From assembly GCA_936941155.1 (NCBI GenBank), contig CAKZJE010000032.1, positions 1 to 64,000 of the forward strand: DNA of 64,000 bases. The letters run 5' to 3'. Below are positions 43,953 to 52,511 of the stretch, piece after piece. The translations under genes were made by a program, and so were the position numbers. This DNA is from an uncultured Methylomonas sp. Lineage in GTDB: Bacteria; Pseudomonadota; Gammaproteobacteria; Methylococcales; Methylomonadaceae. Below the pieces are notes generated by a model that ran no database searches, had not been told where the DNA came from, and was given only the letters and a program-made list of their open reading frames with translations. Within the stretch, counting starts at the first letter, position 1. The number at the start of each line of letters is the position of its first letter.

Positions 43953-44294
43953 CTATTTTTTGATATATAGCGTTGTTAAATGCGCTACTTTTGAATTATG
44001 CCCGATTAGCCAACCTGTTTTAACAATTTCTTTTTGCCCTGCTGTACCTTGTATTTCTATTTCTGCGGTGTAACGTTTGCCGAATTCATCTTCGCTGTGA
44101 AAAGTAATTTCAGTTTCTAATACGCGCTGTTTGATTTGTAGAACTAAATCGAGGTAGTTTTCTTTGTTAAATCCTAAGCGATTTTTAAATAGAATGGCTT
44201 TGTGTTTTCCTACAGGCGATTGTTCATCAAGTGCGTAATGGGTAAGTTTACGACTGTCTATTTTGATGATGTTGGAAATATTCGCAAGTTTCAT
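43953..44294 (-). CDS. DUF6883-domain protein
   Basis: 113 aa. The family pattern is visible: IDSRKLTHYALDEQSPVGKHKAILFKN, LGF, then KRYTAEIEIQGTAGQKEIVKTGWLI. Such proteins commonly pair with DUF4926 proteins in toxin-antitoxin-like modules, as here. Which partner is toxic is not known from sequence. Confidence 0.75.
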   Translation of the reverse strand: MKLANISNIIKIDSRKLTHYALDEQSPVGKHKAILFKNRLGFNKENYLDLVLQIKQRVLETEITFHSEDEFGKRYTAEIEIQGTAGQKEIVKTGWLIGHNSKVAHLTTLYIKK

Positions 44295-44329
44295 TTTTCA
44301 GCAGGGATTATTCGCAAATTCATTGCGCA

Positions 44330-44563
44330 TTATTTTTCTAATTTTTGATATAACTCATCAAATTCAGTTAGGCTGGCATTAAACGCTTCTAAAATCGGTG
44401 CAGGTAAATTATTTTCTGAATTATCAGAAGATTGTTGTTTTATTTTTTCTTGGCTTAAACCCAAACGAAAGTAATGAATGAGGTCGTATATTTCAGCGAG
44501 TTTGTGCTCAGGAATGTATTGTAATTCCTGCATGATTTGTTGTTGTAATATCAGGGTAGTCAT
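44330..44563 (-). CDS. VapB-like antitoxin, orphan paralogue
   Basis: 77 aa. The first 40 residues (TLILQQQIMQELQYIPEHKLAEIYDLIHYFRLGL) are almost identical to those of the VapBC antitoxin at 45792-46022. The C-terminal half differs and includes APILEAFNASLTEFDELYQKLEK. No PIN toxin lies directly behind it. It may be a leftover or an anti-addiction copy. Confidence 0.75.
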   Translation of the reverse strand: MTTLILQQQIMQELQYIPEHKLAEIYDLIHYFRLGLSQEKIKQQSSDNSENNLPAPILEAFNASLTEFDELYQKLEK

Positions 44564-44567
44564 TTCT

Positions 44568-44624
44568 TTATACTCCTAAATGAATTAATTTTATTTCTTC
44601 AAACAGTTGTTTTTGTAAAATCAT
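44568..44624 (-). pseudogene. 18-codon antitoxin-like remnant
   Basis: MILQKQLFEEIKLIHLGV, ending 4 bp before the start of the 44330 antitoxin. It matches the repeated antitoxin start seen elsewhere in the island. Confidence 0.5.
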
Positions 44625-44629
44625 GGTTT

Positions 44630-45004
44630 TTAACTTGTAAGCCGCTGTATTTGGGAGATTTCTATTAAAACATCATAAAGGGTTGGTTCAATAGTTGGTT
44701 TGATTATTTCTATTTCATGTTTATGATGTGGAAATGTTGCTATTTCAGTATGATGAGGCGCGTTGTCATAACGAAAAATCATATCCTGATTTTGATTCAT
44801 ATAATGATAGCGATATTTAATTTTACTTTGCTTATCCGTATTAACCACTTCAACAAAATCTAAGCGATGATTGTTTTCAAAAATGATTGAGCCATTAATA
44901 TAACCTTGTTTGCTGTTGTAAATTTTCTTGGTGATTGAAACACAGCAGCCATTTGAAAATTCAGCAAGCGTTTTTTCAAGATTCAGAAAATACGTTTCAA
45001 TCAT
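44630..45004 (-). CDS. DUF6516 (TumE-like) putative toxin
   Basis: 124 aa. The pattern LDFVEVVNTDKQSKIKYRYHYMNQNQDMIFRYDNAPHH followed by a His-rich stretch matches the DUF6516/TumE toxin family, thought to act on RNA or DNA. It overlaps the upstream partner by 4 bp (ATGA). The pairing and size support a type II toxin-antitoxin module. Confidence 0.78.
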   Translation of the reverse strand: MIETYFLNLEKTLAEFSNGCCVSITKKIYNSKQGYINGSIIFENNHRLDFVEVVNTDKQSKIKYRYHYMNQNQDMIFRYDNAPHHTEIATFPHHKHEIEIIKPTIEPTLYDVLIEISQIQRLTS

Positions 45005-45309
45005 GCTAATTCATTTAATTGATTTTGATTTTGGCAAAACATTTCATATAAGCCTGACCAAATCATAAAATCTTCTGAGTCTTCTATAACGCCTTGACTG
45101 AATTTTTGGTAAAAATCTTCTGAACGCAGGTTATATTTTTTTTCAAAAGCGGTTAAATCTAATTTAATATTGAGATTGCTTTTTTGTAATTCAGAAATTT
45201 GATAATGAATAAAGCCTTGCGCAAAGATTTCTGCGTCTTGCAATTGATTGAGTATTTTTTTAAGGCGTTGTTCTGTTTGCGGTTTTACGGCTAATTGAAA
45301 ATTTAACAT
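45001..45309 (-). CDS. putative antitoxin partner of the DUF6516 toxin
   Basis: 102 aa. Mostly helical and charged, ending in an acidic DFMIWSGLYEMFCQNQNQLNELA region. The pattern KYNLRSEDFYQKFSQGVIEDSEDFMIW is typical of small proteins encoded directly before DUF6516 toxins. No DNA-binding motif is obvious. The function is inferred from position. Confidence 0.65.
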   Translation of the reverse strand: MLNFQLAVKPQTEQRLKKILNQLQDAEIFAQGFIHYQISELQKSNLNIKLDLTAFEKKYNLRSEDFYQKFSQGVIEDSEDFMIWSGLYEMFCQNQNQLNELA

Positions 45310-45363
45310 GATTTTAATCTGGTAATAAAGTTAGGTTTGTATTTCAGCAGGGATTAATTCACA

Positions 45364-45392
45364 ACTTCAAACAGTTATTTTTGCAAAATCAT
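45364..45392 (-). repeat. decayed antitoxin-start repeat
   Basis: The minus strand reads ATG ATT TTG CAA AAA TAA, with CTGTTTGAAG after it. It is the same segment as at 43500-43592 with an early stop. Confidence 0.5.
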
Positions 45393-45396
45393 AATG

Positions 45397-45792
45397 TCAA
45401 AGCCAATTTTCAGTTTTTAGGTTTTTTACCCGATTAAATTCGCGTAAATTATTTGAAACCAAAGTAAAATCTTTGCTTAACGCATGGGCAGCAATTAAAA
45501 AGTCATTTGAGCCAATCGGCAAGCCTTGTTTTTCCAAATCAGCGCGAATTTCACCGTATTTTTCAGCCGCTACTTCGTCAAATTGTAAAATTTGAATGGA
45601 TTTTTTTAATGCCATAATTTGCTCAATATTTTTAATGGGGTATTGGCTTTTTATTGCACCATAAAAGAGTTCGGCATAAGTAATAGAGGACATGAAAACT
45701 TGATTGGCATTGAGTGATTTCAGCTTTGCTAATACTTGTGGTGGTTTGTTCTTTTTGATGTAAATGCAAATATTGGTATCAAGCATGTACAT
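45397..45792 (-). CDS. vapC: type II toxin VapC, PIN-domain ribonuclease
   Basis: 131 aa. The PIN acidic residues are visible: D5 (MLDTNICIYI), E41 (TYAELFYGA) and D97 (GSNDFLIAAHAL), with a late TLVSNN-REF. VapC toxins cleave tRNA or rRNA. The antitoxin gene ends at its first base, so the pair is translationally coupled. Confidence 0.9.
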   Translation of the reverse strand: MYMLDTNICIYIKKNKPPQVLAKLKSLNANQVFMSSITYAELFYGAIKSQYPIKNIEQIMALKKSIQILQFDEVAAEKYGEIRADLEKQGLPIGSNDFLIAAHALSKDFTLVSNNLREFNRVKNLKTENWL

Positions 45793-46022
45793 TAGATGTC
45801 TTCCCGCATTTGTAAAGGTAATTGATTTCTGCCTTCGGACATAAAGTCATCACTTAATTGCGTGAGGATATTAAAAACACAGTCTGCTGTTTTTTCAGTG
45901 TTTTTTTCCTGCACTAATCCTAAACGAAAGTAATGAATGATGTCGTATATTTCAGCGAGTTTGTGTTCAGGAATGTATTGCAATTCTTGCATGATTTGTT
46001 GTTGTAATATCAGGCTGGTCAT
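45792..46022 (-). CDS. vapB: VapB-like antitoxin
   Basis: 76 aa. The N-terminus SLILQQQIMQELQYIPEHKLAEIYDIIHYFRLGL is shared with the orphan at 44330. The C-terminal segment probably wraps the toxin. The position directly before vapC decides the call. The DNA-binding fold is not recognisable as a standard AbrB or MetJ type. Confidence 0.82.
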   Translation of the reverse strand: MTSLILQQQIMQELQYIPEHKLAEIYDIIHYFRLGLVQEKNTEKTADCVFNILTQLSDDFMSEGRNQLPLQMREDI

Positions 46023-46054
46023 TTCTTTATACTCCTAAATGGATTCATTCGATT

Positions 46055-46083
46055 TTTTCAAACAGTTGTTTTTATAAAATCAT
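46055..46083 (-). repeat. decayed antitoxin-start repeat
   Basis: The minus strand reads ATG ATT TTA TAA with CAACTGTTTGAAAAAATCGA following. Same family as 43500-43592. It lies just upstream of vapB. Confidence 0.5.
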
Positions 46084-46114
46084 GGAGGTTTTTATTATTT
46101 GGTGTAATTGAATA

Positions 46115-47299
46115 TTATGGTGTTACTTCAGAAAACGATAAATCGCCCGCTAAAAAACTAACCAATTTATCACCGCCCCATAATTCAATATCGTGTGATT
46201 CAGCTAATTTAATCGCACTATTTAAAAATGAACTGTTGGTAATAACCACGCCATAATCTCCAGCATAATGTCCCATTGCGCCGACGACTTCCTGAACAGC
46301 TTTTAAATTGACTTTTGATTTAAAGCGTTTGCATTGCACAATAATTCGGCTGCCTTCGCTATTTTCGACAATTAAATCTGCACCAAAATCGCCGGTTTTT
46401 GGTGTGGATTCTGCTTTAAATCCCAATGTGATAAATTTATCCAGCAATAGGTTTTCAAATTCTATGCCAGATAATTGTTCTATTTCGGAAAAATCAATAG
46501 AAAGTGTAGATTTTAAACGGCTTCTTTGTTCTAAACGTTTAACATCTGCTTGTAGAACAGTAATAGAAGGATGATAAGGTTCTTGTGTGATTAACTGGTC
46601 AATTAATTTAACAGCCCATTCTAACTTACCTAGTTTTATAGCATTATTTGCTAGCAAATTTAGTGTATTTGGGTCTCTGAAAAAATTAGGGTTTATTTCA
46701 TATAATTTCAATGCACTATTTATTGCTCCCATATCAACAAATAACTGACCGATTAAAGAGAACTCTTGAAAATTTATTTTTTTATTAAAATAATATTCAA
46801 AAGAACCTAAATCACCTATAAGAAAAATAATATTCACCAATGAGTGTGTATATTGTTTTTTCTTTATAAGTTTATTTACATGCGCCCAATCCCCTCTCTT
46901 GCCAAAATAACCTTTCCCAAATTCAGATAAGTTTTTAAACAGGTATGGAATTATTTCTGTCAAAGGATTTATTTTTGGCTCATCCGCACCAGTACCATTC
47001 TTTAAATTATAAATTTTTTGAGCGTAAAAAAAATTTTTTAAGTAATCATAAGAATTCTGAACATAAATATTTGAAATATTTTCGTTCATAGTTGAAATGC
47101 GCAGAGTTTCTGGCAAAAGTTCAAAGCATAACTCTATTAACTGCCCTGTTATTATTAATTCTGGTAATACTTGATTAATTCTCTGTTCTGCAAAAGCTAA
47201 CGATTCATTTTCTTTATGAATTCTAGCTTCTTTTTTAGCTTCAAATTCTCTAGCAATTATGTCTTCTATACTTTTATTTTTATTTGTTTGTTTGTTCAT
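46115..47299 (-). CDS. TPR-linked Mrr-type restriction endonuclease
   Basis: 394 aa. The first 260 residues are helical with TPR-like repeats (SALKLYEINPNFFRDPNTLNLLANNAIKLGKLEWAVKLID). From residue 275 an Mrr catalytic domain appears: SGIEFENLLLDKF, GDFGADLIV (D304/D308) and VQCKRFKSK (Q322-C-K324), then YGVVITNSSF. Mrr enzymes cut modified or foreign DNA. It lies 11 bp behind the HEPN gene, so it likely belongs to that operon. No methyltransferase is nearby. Confidence 0.82.
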   Translation of the reverse strand: MNKQTNKNKSIEDIIAREFEAKKEARIHKENESLAFAEQRINQVLPELIITGQLIELCFELLPETLRISTMNENISNIYVQNSYDYLKNFFYAQKIYNLKNGTGADEPKINPLTEIIPYLFKNLSEFGKGYFGKRGDWAHVNKLIKKKQYTHSLVNIIFLIGDLGSFEYYFNKKINFQEFSLIGQLFVDMGAINSALKLYEINPNFFRDPNTLNLLANNAIKLGKLEWAVKLIDQLITQEPYHPSITVLQADVKRLEQRSRLKSTLSIDFSEIEQLSGIEFENLLLDKFITLGFKAESTPKTGDFGADLIVENSEGSRIIVQCKRFKSKVNLKAVQEVVGAMGHYAGDYGVVITNSSFLNSAIKLAESHDIELWGGDKLVSFLAGDLSFSEVTP

Positions 47300-47310
47300 A
47301 TAAAAGCCTT

Positions 47311-48057
47311 CTATTTATAATAATTTTTGGTACTAGCAGAAAAATCTACATAGTCAACTAAAATATCAAAAGCCTCTTTTCCAAAAAATGCTAACGGTGG
47401 ATTTATAGCTGAAAATTTTCTCTGTGTATTTCTTATCGAGCTTCTATCACATTCTTGCTCTTCTTTTCCATAAAAACAATTATTCCAAATAAGATAAGGG
47501 TATGCGGCAGACTCTTCCTTTACAATCTTTTCTAAAAGACCAGATATATTATATCTTTTTGGATTTAATTCCTGTTCTAATGGGGAGATTTTACGAGTAT
47601 TTCGATAATATTCGTTTTCATATTCTTTCATGTAATAACAGTATCTACGAATATACCAAACCGTTTCATCAAGACTATCAAGTGCGTATTCTGGTAAATA
47701 AGCAGCCTCTTCAAAATAGCGATTTTTACCATATTCATTTAAATATTTAATAAACGAATCAACACTTTGGGGTAAACGTAAATCAAGCCTTTCTATTTCT
47801 TTCACAGCACCGAATAGTTTTTCAATATCATGTCCATATTTTTTGGCTTTAAGTGAATTAAAAAGCAAAATAGCTTTTAAATATTTTTCTATCGCGTGAA
47901 GACCAGACCATAAAAAAGGTTCAATTAAGCCAGCTCTATAGCTCATTCTTGCAGCAATATAATCTTGGTCGGCGGTATTCCGAAATGATTCAGTTGCAAA
48001 CTCATTAAGTGCGTCTTGTTTATCTGCATAATTTGCCGATTGCATAATTTTCACCAT
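47311..48057 (-). CDS. HEPN-domain protein
   Basis: 248 aa from ATG 48057, just after the upstream stop (48062); a longer frame to 48210 would overlap that gene. The HEPN core is DYIAARMSYRAGLIEPFLWSGLHAIEKYLKAILLF, then YGHDIEKLFGAV. A strict RxxxxH ribonuclease motif is not clear, so it could bind nucleotides rather than cut RNA. It sits between a phosphoribosyltransferase and an Mrr nuclease. Confidence 0.75.
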   Translation of the reverse strand: MVKIMQSANYADKQDALNEFATESFRNTADQDYIAARMSYRAGLIEPFLWSGLHAIEKYLKAILLFNSLKAKKYGHDIEKLFGAVKEIERLDLRLPQSVDSFIKYLNEYGKNRYFEEAAYLPEYALDSLDETVWYIRRYCYYMKEYENEYYRNTRKISPLEQELNPKRYNISGLLEKIVKEESAAYPYLIWNNCFYGKEEQECDRSSIRNTQRKFSAINPPLAFFGKEAFDILVDYVDFSASTKNYYK

Positions 48058-48061
48058 TTTC

Positions 48062-48799
48062 TCAAAAGATTCCCTTTTGTCTTTCTGCAACAATTCGATT
48101 TCTAAGGCAGTCAACATCCTTCTCTGATTTAAGGATATAGCGGGCTTCGGATTCAGTAAGACAGTCGAATCCATAGCCAAAGAATTCACGCCACCAATGT
48201 TCGAGTTCATGATATTTACCTCTTAATAACGTTAATGTCTCGACTGAAAGAGTCAAAACAGATGAATAATTTTTGCCAGTTAAAGTGGTAGCAACCAATG
48301 TTTGCATTCCAAATTGCCCAATGTAACCTTTTAAATTCGCCAATGTGCCGCCTTGCGTTAAAGTATCATCCAAAATAATTGCATAATCCGCCGCAAGACT
48401 TGGAACACCTGAAAATGGCGGCGGAAAAGCCAATCTGGAAAAACCATCTGTTCCAGTTCTGCTCACTTTAGCCGCTTGTACAATGTTTAATTCCACATTC
48501 AAATTAAGCCTTGTCCCAATCACAATGGCATAAGCCAATGGAATACGGTTAATGCTAATCGCCTCCTCTGCATGAACCGGAATCAGCAATGGTTTTTTAT
48601 CACCTATCAAAGCTGCTATTTTTTCCACAGCCGCATCATTTACTAAATCATTAGCCAACAGTAATGCAGATTCGATGTCACCCGCTTTTGCTGCTTCATA
48701 ATGCGAATTTTTCTTAGCACAACCAATAGCGGCTTGCAAAATCACAGGGGGAAAATCTTTTTCCCAAGTTTGGCGATAGGGTGCGATGGGTTTAGTCAT
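48062..48799 (-). CDS. phosphoribosyltransferase-family protein
   Basis: 245 aa. The PRPP-binding loop YAIILDDTLTQGGTLANL and a preceding strand region (LLIPVHAEEAISINRIPLAYAIV) define a type I PRTase fold. The C-terminal 60 residues are charged and helical (RYILKSEKDVDCLRNRIV). No purine, pyrimidine or competence genes are near. Its start overlaps the small ORF before it by 4 bp. The role is unknown, and the context suggests a conflict system. Confidence 0.8.
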   Translation of the reverse strand: MTKPIAPYRQTWEKDFPPVILQAAIGCAKKNSHYEAAKAGDIESALLLANDLVNDAAVEKIAALIGDKKPLLIPVHAEEAISINRIPLAYAIVIGTRLNLNVELNIVQAAKVSRTGTDGFSRLAFPPPFSGVPSLAADYAIILDDTLTQGGTLANLKGYIGQFGMQTLVATTLTGKNYSSVLTLSVETLTLLRGKYHELEHWWREFFGYGFDCLTESEARYILKSEKDVDCLRNRIVAERQKGIF

Positions 48800-49068
48800 G
48801 ACAAATAACAGTCGTGATTATCAGCTAAATCCACAGGCGTTGCCTCACCCTGCCAAACTTCATCATTCAAAAAAGCATAATTCAAGTTTTGCGCCACGTC
48901 ATGCTGAATTTGAGTTACTAATTCATGTTCTGGTTGAAACTGCCCTTTTCGTGTCAGCGCGGTAAACTCAATAAATCCCAATAAATTGGATAATGTTTCC
49001 TGTGACATCAAATCTTTGGGAAAGCGAATTACAATCTCATTTTGCTCTAAGGCTAATTGCGCTTGCAT
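48796..49068 (-). CDS. small antitoxin-like protein, first gene of the PRTase cluster
   Basis: 90 aa. The N-terminus QAQLALEQNEIVIRFPKDLMSQETLSNLLGFIEFTAL resembles the 70-aa protein at 61882-62094. A beta strand followed by helices and an acidic end is common among small antitoxins. It is preceded by GGAGTAAAAA and coupled to the PRTase gene. Confidence 0.65.
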   Translation of the reverse strand: MQAQLALEQNEIVIRFPKDLMSQETLSNLLGFIEFTALTRKGQFQPEHELVTQIQHDVAQNLNYAFLNDEVWQGEATPVDLADNHDCYLS

Positions 49069-49098
49069 TTTTTACTCCTGCATTTGAATCTTTAAAAC

Positions 49099-49182
49099 TT
49101 ACATTAAGGCTGGCACTTTCACTGCCAACAACCCCGCCGTCATTAACAATCTCCATTCCTTCATCTGCTCAAAACAATTCAT
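49099..49182 (-). pseudogene. C-terminal remnant of an HNH gene
   Basis: A 27-codon ORF reads NCFEQMKEWRLLMTAGLL, similar to the end of the HNH protein at 49809 (NRFERVAERRLLMRAGVI). Its ATG overlaps the PIN toxin stop. It is a leftover of a duplicated HNH gene. Confidence 0.5.
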
Positions 49183-49595
49183 TTTTCCGTCATCATTTTA
49201 AACTCAGCCACAGACAACACATTAACTTTAGGAAAATCAATTGTTCTCAAAATATTAAAATGCTTATCCTGCGTCACAATGCCATTCGCATTAAAACTCA
49301 CTGCACAATCTACAAACTTATTATCATCACTATCGGCAGCAATTAAATTCCAATGGTAATAAACCGTCACCGGATAAACATTTGGCAAAACTAACAGGGT
49401 TCTAATCACATCTTTTGCCATAGCAACGCTATATTTACTGGCGATAATTTCTTCATATTCCAATAAAATATCAGACGTAATCCCTAAATCAAACGCGCCT
49501 TCAATCAACCTTTCAAAAATCCAATGATAAGGCGATTTTGAAGAAATCGAAACTAATAACACATTGGTATCTAAAATAACCTTTGTATTATTCAT
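49179..49595 (-). CDS. PIN-domain putative toxin, COG1569 family
   Basis: 138 aa. It starts TKVILDTNVLLVSISSKSPYHWIFE, with the first PIN aspartate in LDTN; LLEYEEI and ADSDDNKFVDCAV supply the other acidic residues. This fits the PIN-family toxin group TIGR00305. The upstream small gene overlaps by 8 bp and is the likely antitoxin. Confidence 0.85.
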   Translation of the reverse strand: MNNTKVILDTNVLLVSISSKSPYHWIFERLIEGAFDLGITSDILLEYEEIIASKYSVAMAKDVIRTLLVLPNVYPVTVYYHWNLIAADSDDNKFVDCAVSFNANGIVTQDKHFNILRTIDFPKVNVLSVAEFKMMTEK

Positions 49596-49806
49596 TTAAC
49601 CAATTATCCATATCTGCCGCTGAATATCCTTTTTCATCCCAAATTTTATCGGCTGCTTGAATGGCTTTTTGCGCATAAAAACGCGCTAATTGCATTTTCA
49701 ATTCATATAATTCATTTTCTAATAACTCTGTTGCATATAACTTTAAAATCTCCTGCTGTACATTCGATAAAATAGCCGTTTGATTTTTTGTTTGTATTGC
49801 TAACAT
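49588..49806 (-). CDS. putative antitoxin of the COG1569 PIN toxin
   Basis: 72 aa, helical. The C-terminal half AQKAIQAADKIWDEKGYSAADMDNWLNE is of the type found before TIGR00305 toxins. It overlaps the toxin start. Confidence 0.75.
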   Translation of the reverse strand: MLAIQTKNQTAILSNVQQEILKLYATELLENELYELKMQLARFYAQKAIQAADKIWDEKGYSAADMDNWLNE

Positions 49807-49808
49807 AA

Positions 49809-50237
49809 CTATCTCCCCATTAACTTGTTTTCATTGATAACACCCGCCCTCATCAACAACCGCCGTTCAGCTACTCGCTCAAAACGATTTAACTGCAACA
49901 ATTTCACTGTCACTCGCCCATGAGCAGTCAACGGCACAATCTCCGCTTCCTGTAACTGAAAATGCTCATCCCAATGCTGACGGCGCGGATGGAACAACGC
50001 CACCACTTCATTATCATCCAACGACGCAATATCACTGCCTTTGTACTTATTACAAATCGCGCAACTTAACGCCAAATTATCCGCTTGCGTCAATCCGCCA
50101 TGTTTCTCTGCAATAATATGGTCAATTTGATGCGCAAATAACACCGCTTTTTCGGGAATCAAGCAATATTCACAACAATCCGCTGCCCGTTCATAAACCA
50201 ACCGCCGCAACTCTTGTGGAATATAGCTTAAACTCAC
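49809..50237 (-). CDS. HNH endonuclease
   Basis: 142 aa. The HNH core is CCEYCLIPEK, HQIDHIIAEKHGG, NLALSCAICNKYKG, with zinc cysteines and the DH pair. The C-terminal tail QLNRFERVAERRLLMRAGVI is shared with similar standalone HNH proteins. The upstream gene overlaps by 4 bp, so the two act together, perhaps as a toxin-antitoxin-like or defence pair. Confidence 0.88.
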   Translation of the reverse strand: MSLSYIPQELRRLVYERAADCCEYCLIPEKAVLFAHQIDHIIAEKHGGLTQADNLALSCAICNKYKGSDIASLDDNEVVALFHPRRQHWDEHFQLQEAEIVPLTAHGRVTVKLLQLNRFERVAERRLLMRAGVINENKLMGR

Positions 50238-50593
50238 GCCGCCGCCTGCAACTTCAAAAACGCATTCGCCTTAGCCGTGCGCACTAAATGCTCAACATAT
50301 TCATACTGTTGCCACTGTTGCTGCTCAACTTCGCTTAATGAACCTTGTCGCTGTTTTTCCAACAACGCATTTACCTGCTCTTGCAACACAGACGAAGGAC
50401 GCAATGCAATAATTTCATCCGGTGTCGGCACAGAAGCCAAAAACTCCAAAACTTCACCTAAACCATGAAAACCGGATTGTTTCGGTAACGAAAATTCATG
50501 CAATCCCAGCTCCAAAACTTGCGGCATAGATTGCGCAAATGGCTGTAATCGCACCGCCAATTCATTCGGAATATCAACTGTCATTAACATCAT
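50234..50593 (-). CDS. hypothetical partner of the HNH endonuclease
   Basis: 119 aa. It starts LMTVDIPNELAVRLQPFAQSMPQVLELGLHEF and has a Gln/Glu-rich helix (QRQGSLSEVEQQQWQQYEYVEHLVR). Similar proteins precede HNH genes in several phyla. The exact role is unknown. The ATGA overlap suggests coupling. Confidence 0.7.
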   Translation of the reverse strand: MMLMTVDIPNELAVRLQPFAQSMPQVLELGLHEFSLPKQSGFHGLGEVLEFLASVPTPDEIIALRPSSVLQEQVNALLEKQRQGSLSEVEQQQWQQYEYVEHLVRTAKANAFLKLQAAA

Positions 50594-50616
50594 AAGCCCC
50601 TTAAATTACACTCATT

Positions 50617-52425
50617 TTACTGATACTGCCCATACAACTTAGCATACAACCCATTCTGCTGAATCAACGTCTCATGCTGTCCCTGCTCACAAATCCGCCC
50701 CTCCTCAAACACATACACATGATCCGCCTGCTTCACCGCACTCAAGCGATGCGCAATAATAATTGTGGTGCGACCTTTTAAAAACTCACTCATCGCCTGA
50801 TGCAATTTATATTCAGTTTCAGAATCCAACGCTGAAGTCGCCTCATCCAAAATCACCACACTCGGATTCGCCACAATCATCCGCGCAATTGCCAACCGCT
50901 GCCGCTGTCCACCCGACAATTTCATACCCTGTCTACCCACAATCGTTTCTAATCCCAAATCTAACTCCGCAATTGTGTCTTTTAACTGCGCAATTTCCAA
51001 CGCTTGCCACAACTGTTCATCGGTTGCCTCGCGCCCCAAGGTTAAATTGGCACGAATCGTATCGTTGAACAACGCCGGATGCTGCAAAACTGTCGCCACA
51101 TGCTCCCGCACCACTTCCAAACCGATTTGATCTAACGGCACATCGTTAAAATAAATCATGCCTTCGGTAACAGGATACAAACCAATCAAAATTTGAATCA
51201 AAGTCGACTTGCCGCCGCCACTTGCCCCAACTAGCGCAATTTTTTCCGCTGGTTTTATTTTCAAATGAATACCATTTAAAACCGCCTGTTCACTATAACT
51301 AAAATGCAGATTTTTAATTTCCACACTCACGGTTTTAGTATTTAAAAATGGATTTTTCAGATGCGGATAAGCCGGCTCTTGTTTTAAAACATTCAATTGA
51401 TTAATGCGATTTAGCGCGGCTTTCGCAGAATAAAACGCATATTGAATATTCAGCAATTCCTGTACCGGAGCCATCATGTACCAAAGATAACCAAACACTG
51501 CCAGCATTTCGCCAATGGTTAAATTGGAATAAAACACCATCAACATGGCGAGAGCGCGAAACACATCAAAGCCGAATAGAAAAATCAGAAAACTTAAGCG
51601 ACTCACCGCATCACTTTTCCATGCGTAAGCAATTGAATGTTTTTTCACCGCTAAAGCTGAATCAACCAAGCGATCGCAATAATAACGTTCACGATTGCTG
51701 GCGCGAATTTGATGAATCGCTTCTAAAGTTTCACTCAACGCCTGTTGAAAAACGCCATAAGCTGAATTTTCTTTTGCTTTTAAATCCTTCACGCGCGAAC
51801 CGACTGCGCGAGTAAAATAAATCACAACCGGATTCAAACAGAGAATAAACAAACCCAGCTGCCAGTGCATCCATAATAAAATCACCGCTGTGCCTATTAC
51901 GGTAAAAAAAGCGACTAACAGCTTGCTCATGGTGCTGCCGATAAATTGATCGAGCGTATCTAAGTCGGTGACTAAATGCGTAATCACAGTGCCGGTGCCT
52001 AAACTTTCATATTCAGACATCGAAATCACTTGCAGGCGTTGTAATAACTTGCGGCGAATTTGAAAAATTACGTCTTTGGAAAGCAGCGAAAATTGTTTCG
52101 TTTGAATAATGCTAAACCCTAAGCTGATAAAGCGCAGCAAGGTGCTAAAAACCAGAATCACAGAAATGTATAAAACCGGACTGTGCCACACGGGGTCAAA
52201 AAAGCGATTAATCAGCGCAACCATGACTCCAGGTTTATTTAAAAGCACCTCGTCAACCAATAAAGGCATCAGCAAAGGCACAGGCACACTCGACAGCGTG
52301 GCTAATAACGCCACAATATGTGCACTGACTAAGGATTTTTTGTGTTTTAATGCAATTTGAATTATATAATTCCACGAATATTGCATGGGGGCGGGTGCTG
52401 GCGGGGGAGTTTTTTTGTTTGGCAC
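50617..52425 (-). CDS. ABC exporter, MsbA/multidrug-like half transporter
   Basis: 602 aa from GTG 52425 (ATG 52386 is also possible; neither has a strong ribosome site). Six transmembrane helices occupy about residues 20-310. The ATPase domain has Walker A GASGGGKST, signature LSGGQRQR, Walker B VVILDEATSALDSE and the H-loop IIAHRL. It works as a homodimer at the inner membrane, exporting a lipid or drug. It is divergent from slt. Confidence 0.92.
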   Translation of the reverse strand: MPNKKTPPPAPAPMQYSWNYIIQIALKHKKSLVSAHIVALLATLSSVPVPLLMPLLVDEVLLNKPGVMVALINRFFDPVWHSPVLYISVILVFSTLLRFISLGFSIIQTKQFSLLSKDVIFQIRRKLLQRLQVISMSEYESLGTGTVITHLVTDLDTLDQFIGSTMSKLLVAFFTVIGTAVILLWMHWQLGLFILCLNPVVIYFTRAVGSRVKDLKAKENSAYGVFQQALSETLEAIHQIRASNRERYYCDRLVDSALAVKKHSIAYAWKSDAVSRLSFLIFLFGFDVFRALAMLMVFYSNLTIGEMLAVFGYLWYMMAPVQELLNIQYAFYSAKAALNRINQLNVLKQEPAYPHLKNPFLNTKTVSVEIKNLHFSYSEQAVLNGIHLKIKPAEKIALVGASGGGKSTLIQILIGLYPVTEGMIYFNDVPLDQIGLEVVREHVATVLQHPALFNDTIRANLTLGREATDEQLWQALEIAQLKDTIAELDLGLETIVGRQGMKLSGGQRQRLAIARMIVANPSVVILDEATSALDSETEYKLHQAMSEFLKGRTTIIIAHRLSAVKQADHVYVFEEGRICEQGQHETLIQQNGLYAKLYGQYQ

Positions 52426-52511
52426 AGATTTAAGAGAGGCGGTTTTGATGTACGTTCTTGATTATAGCGGTCTACTGATAGATTAGGAATAAATAAAATT
52501 TCGCAGGATGG

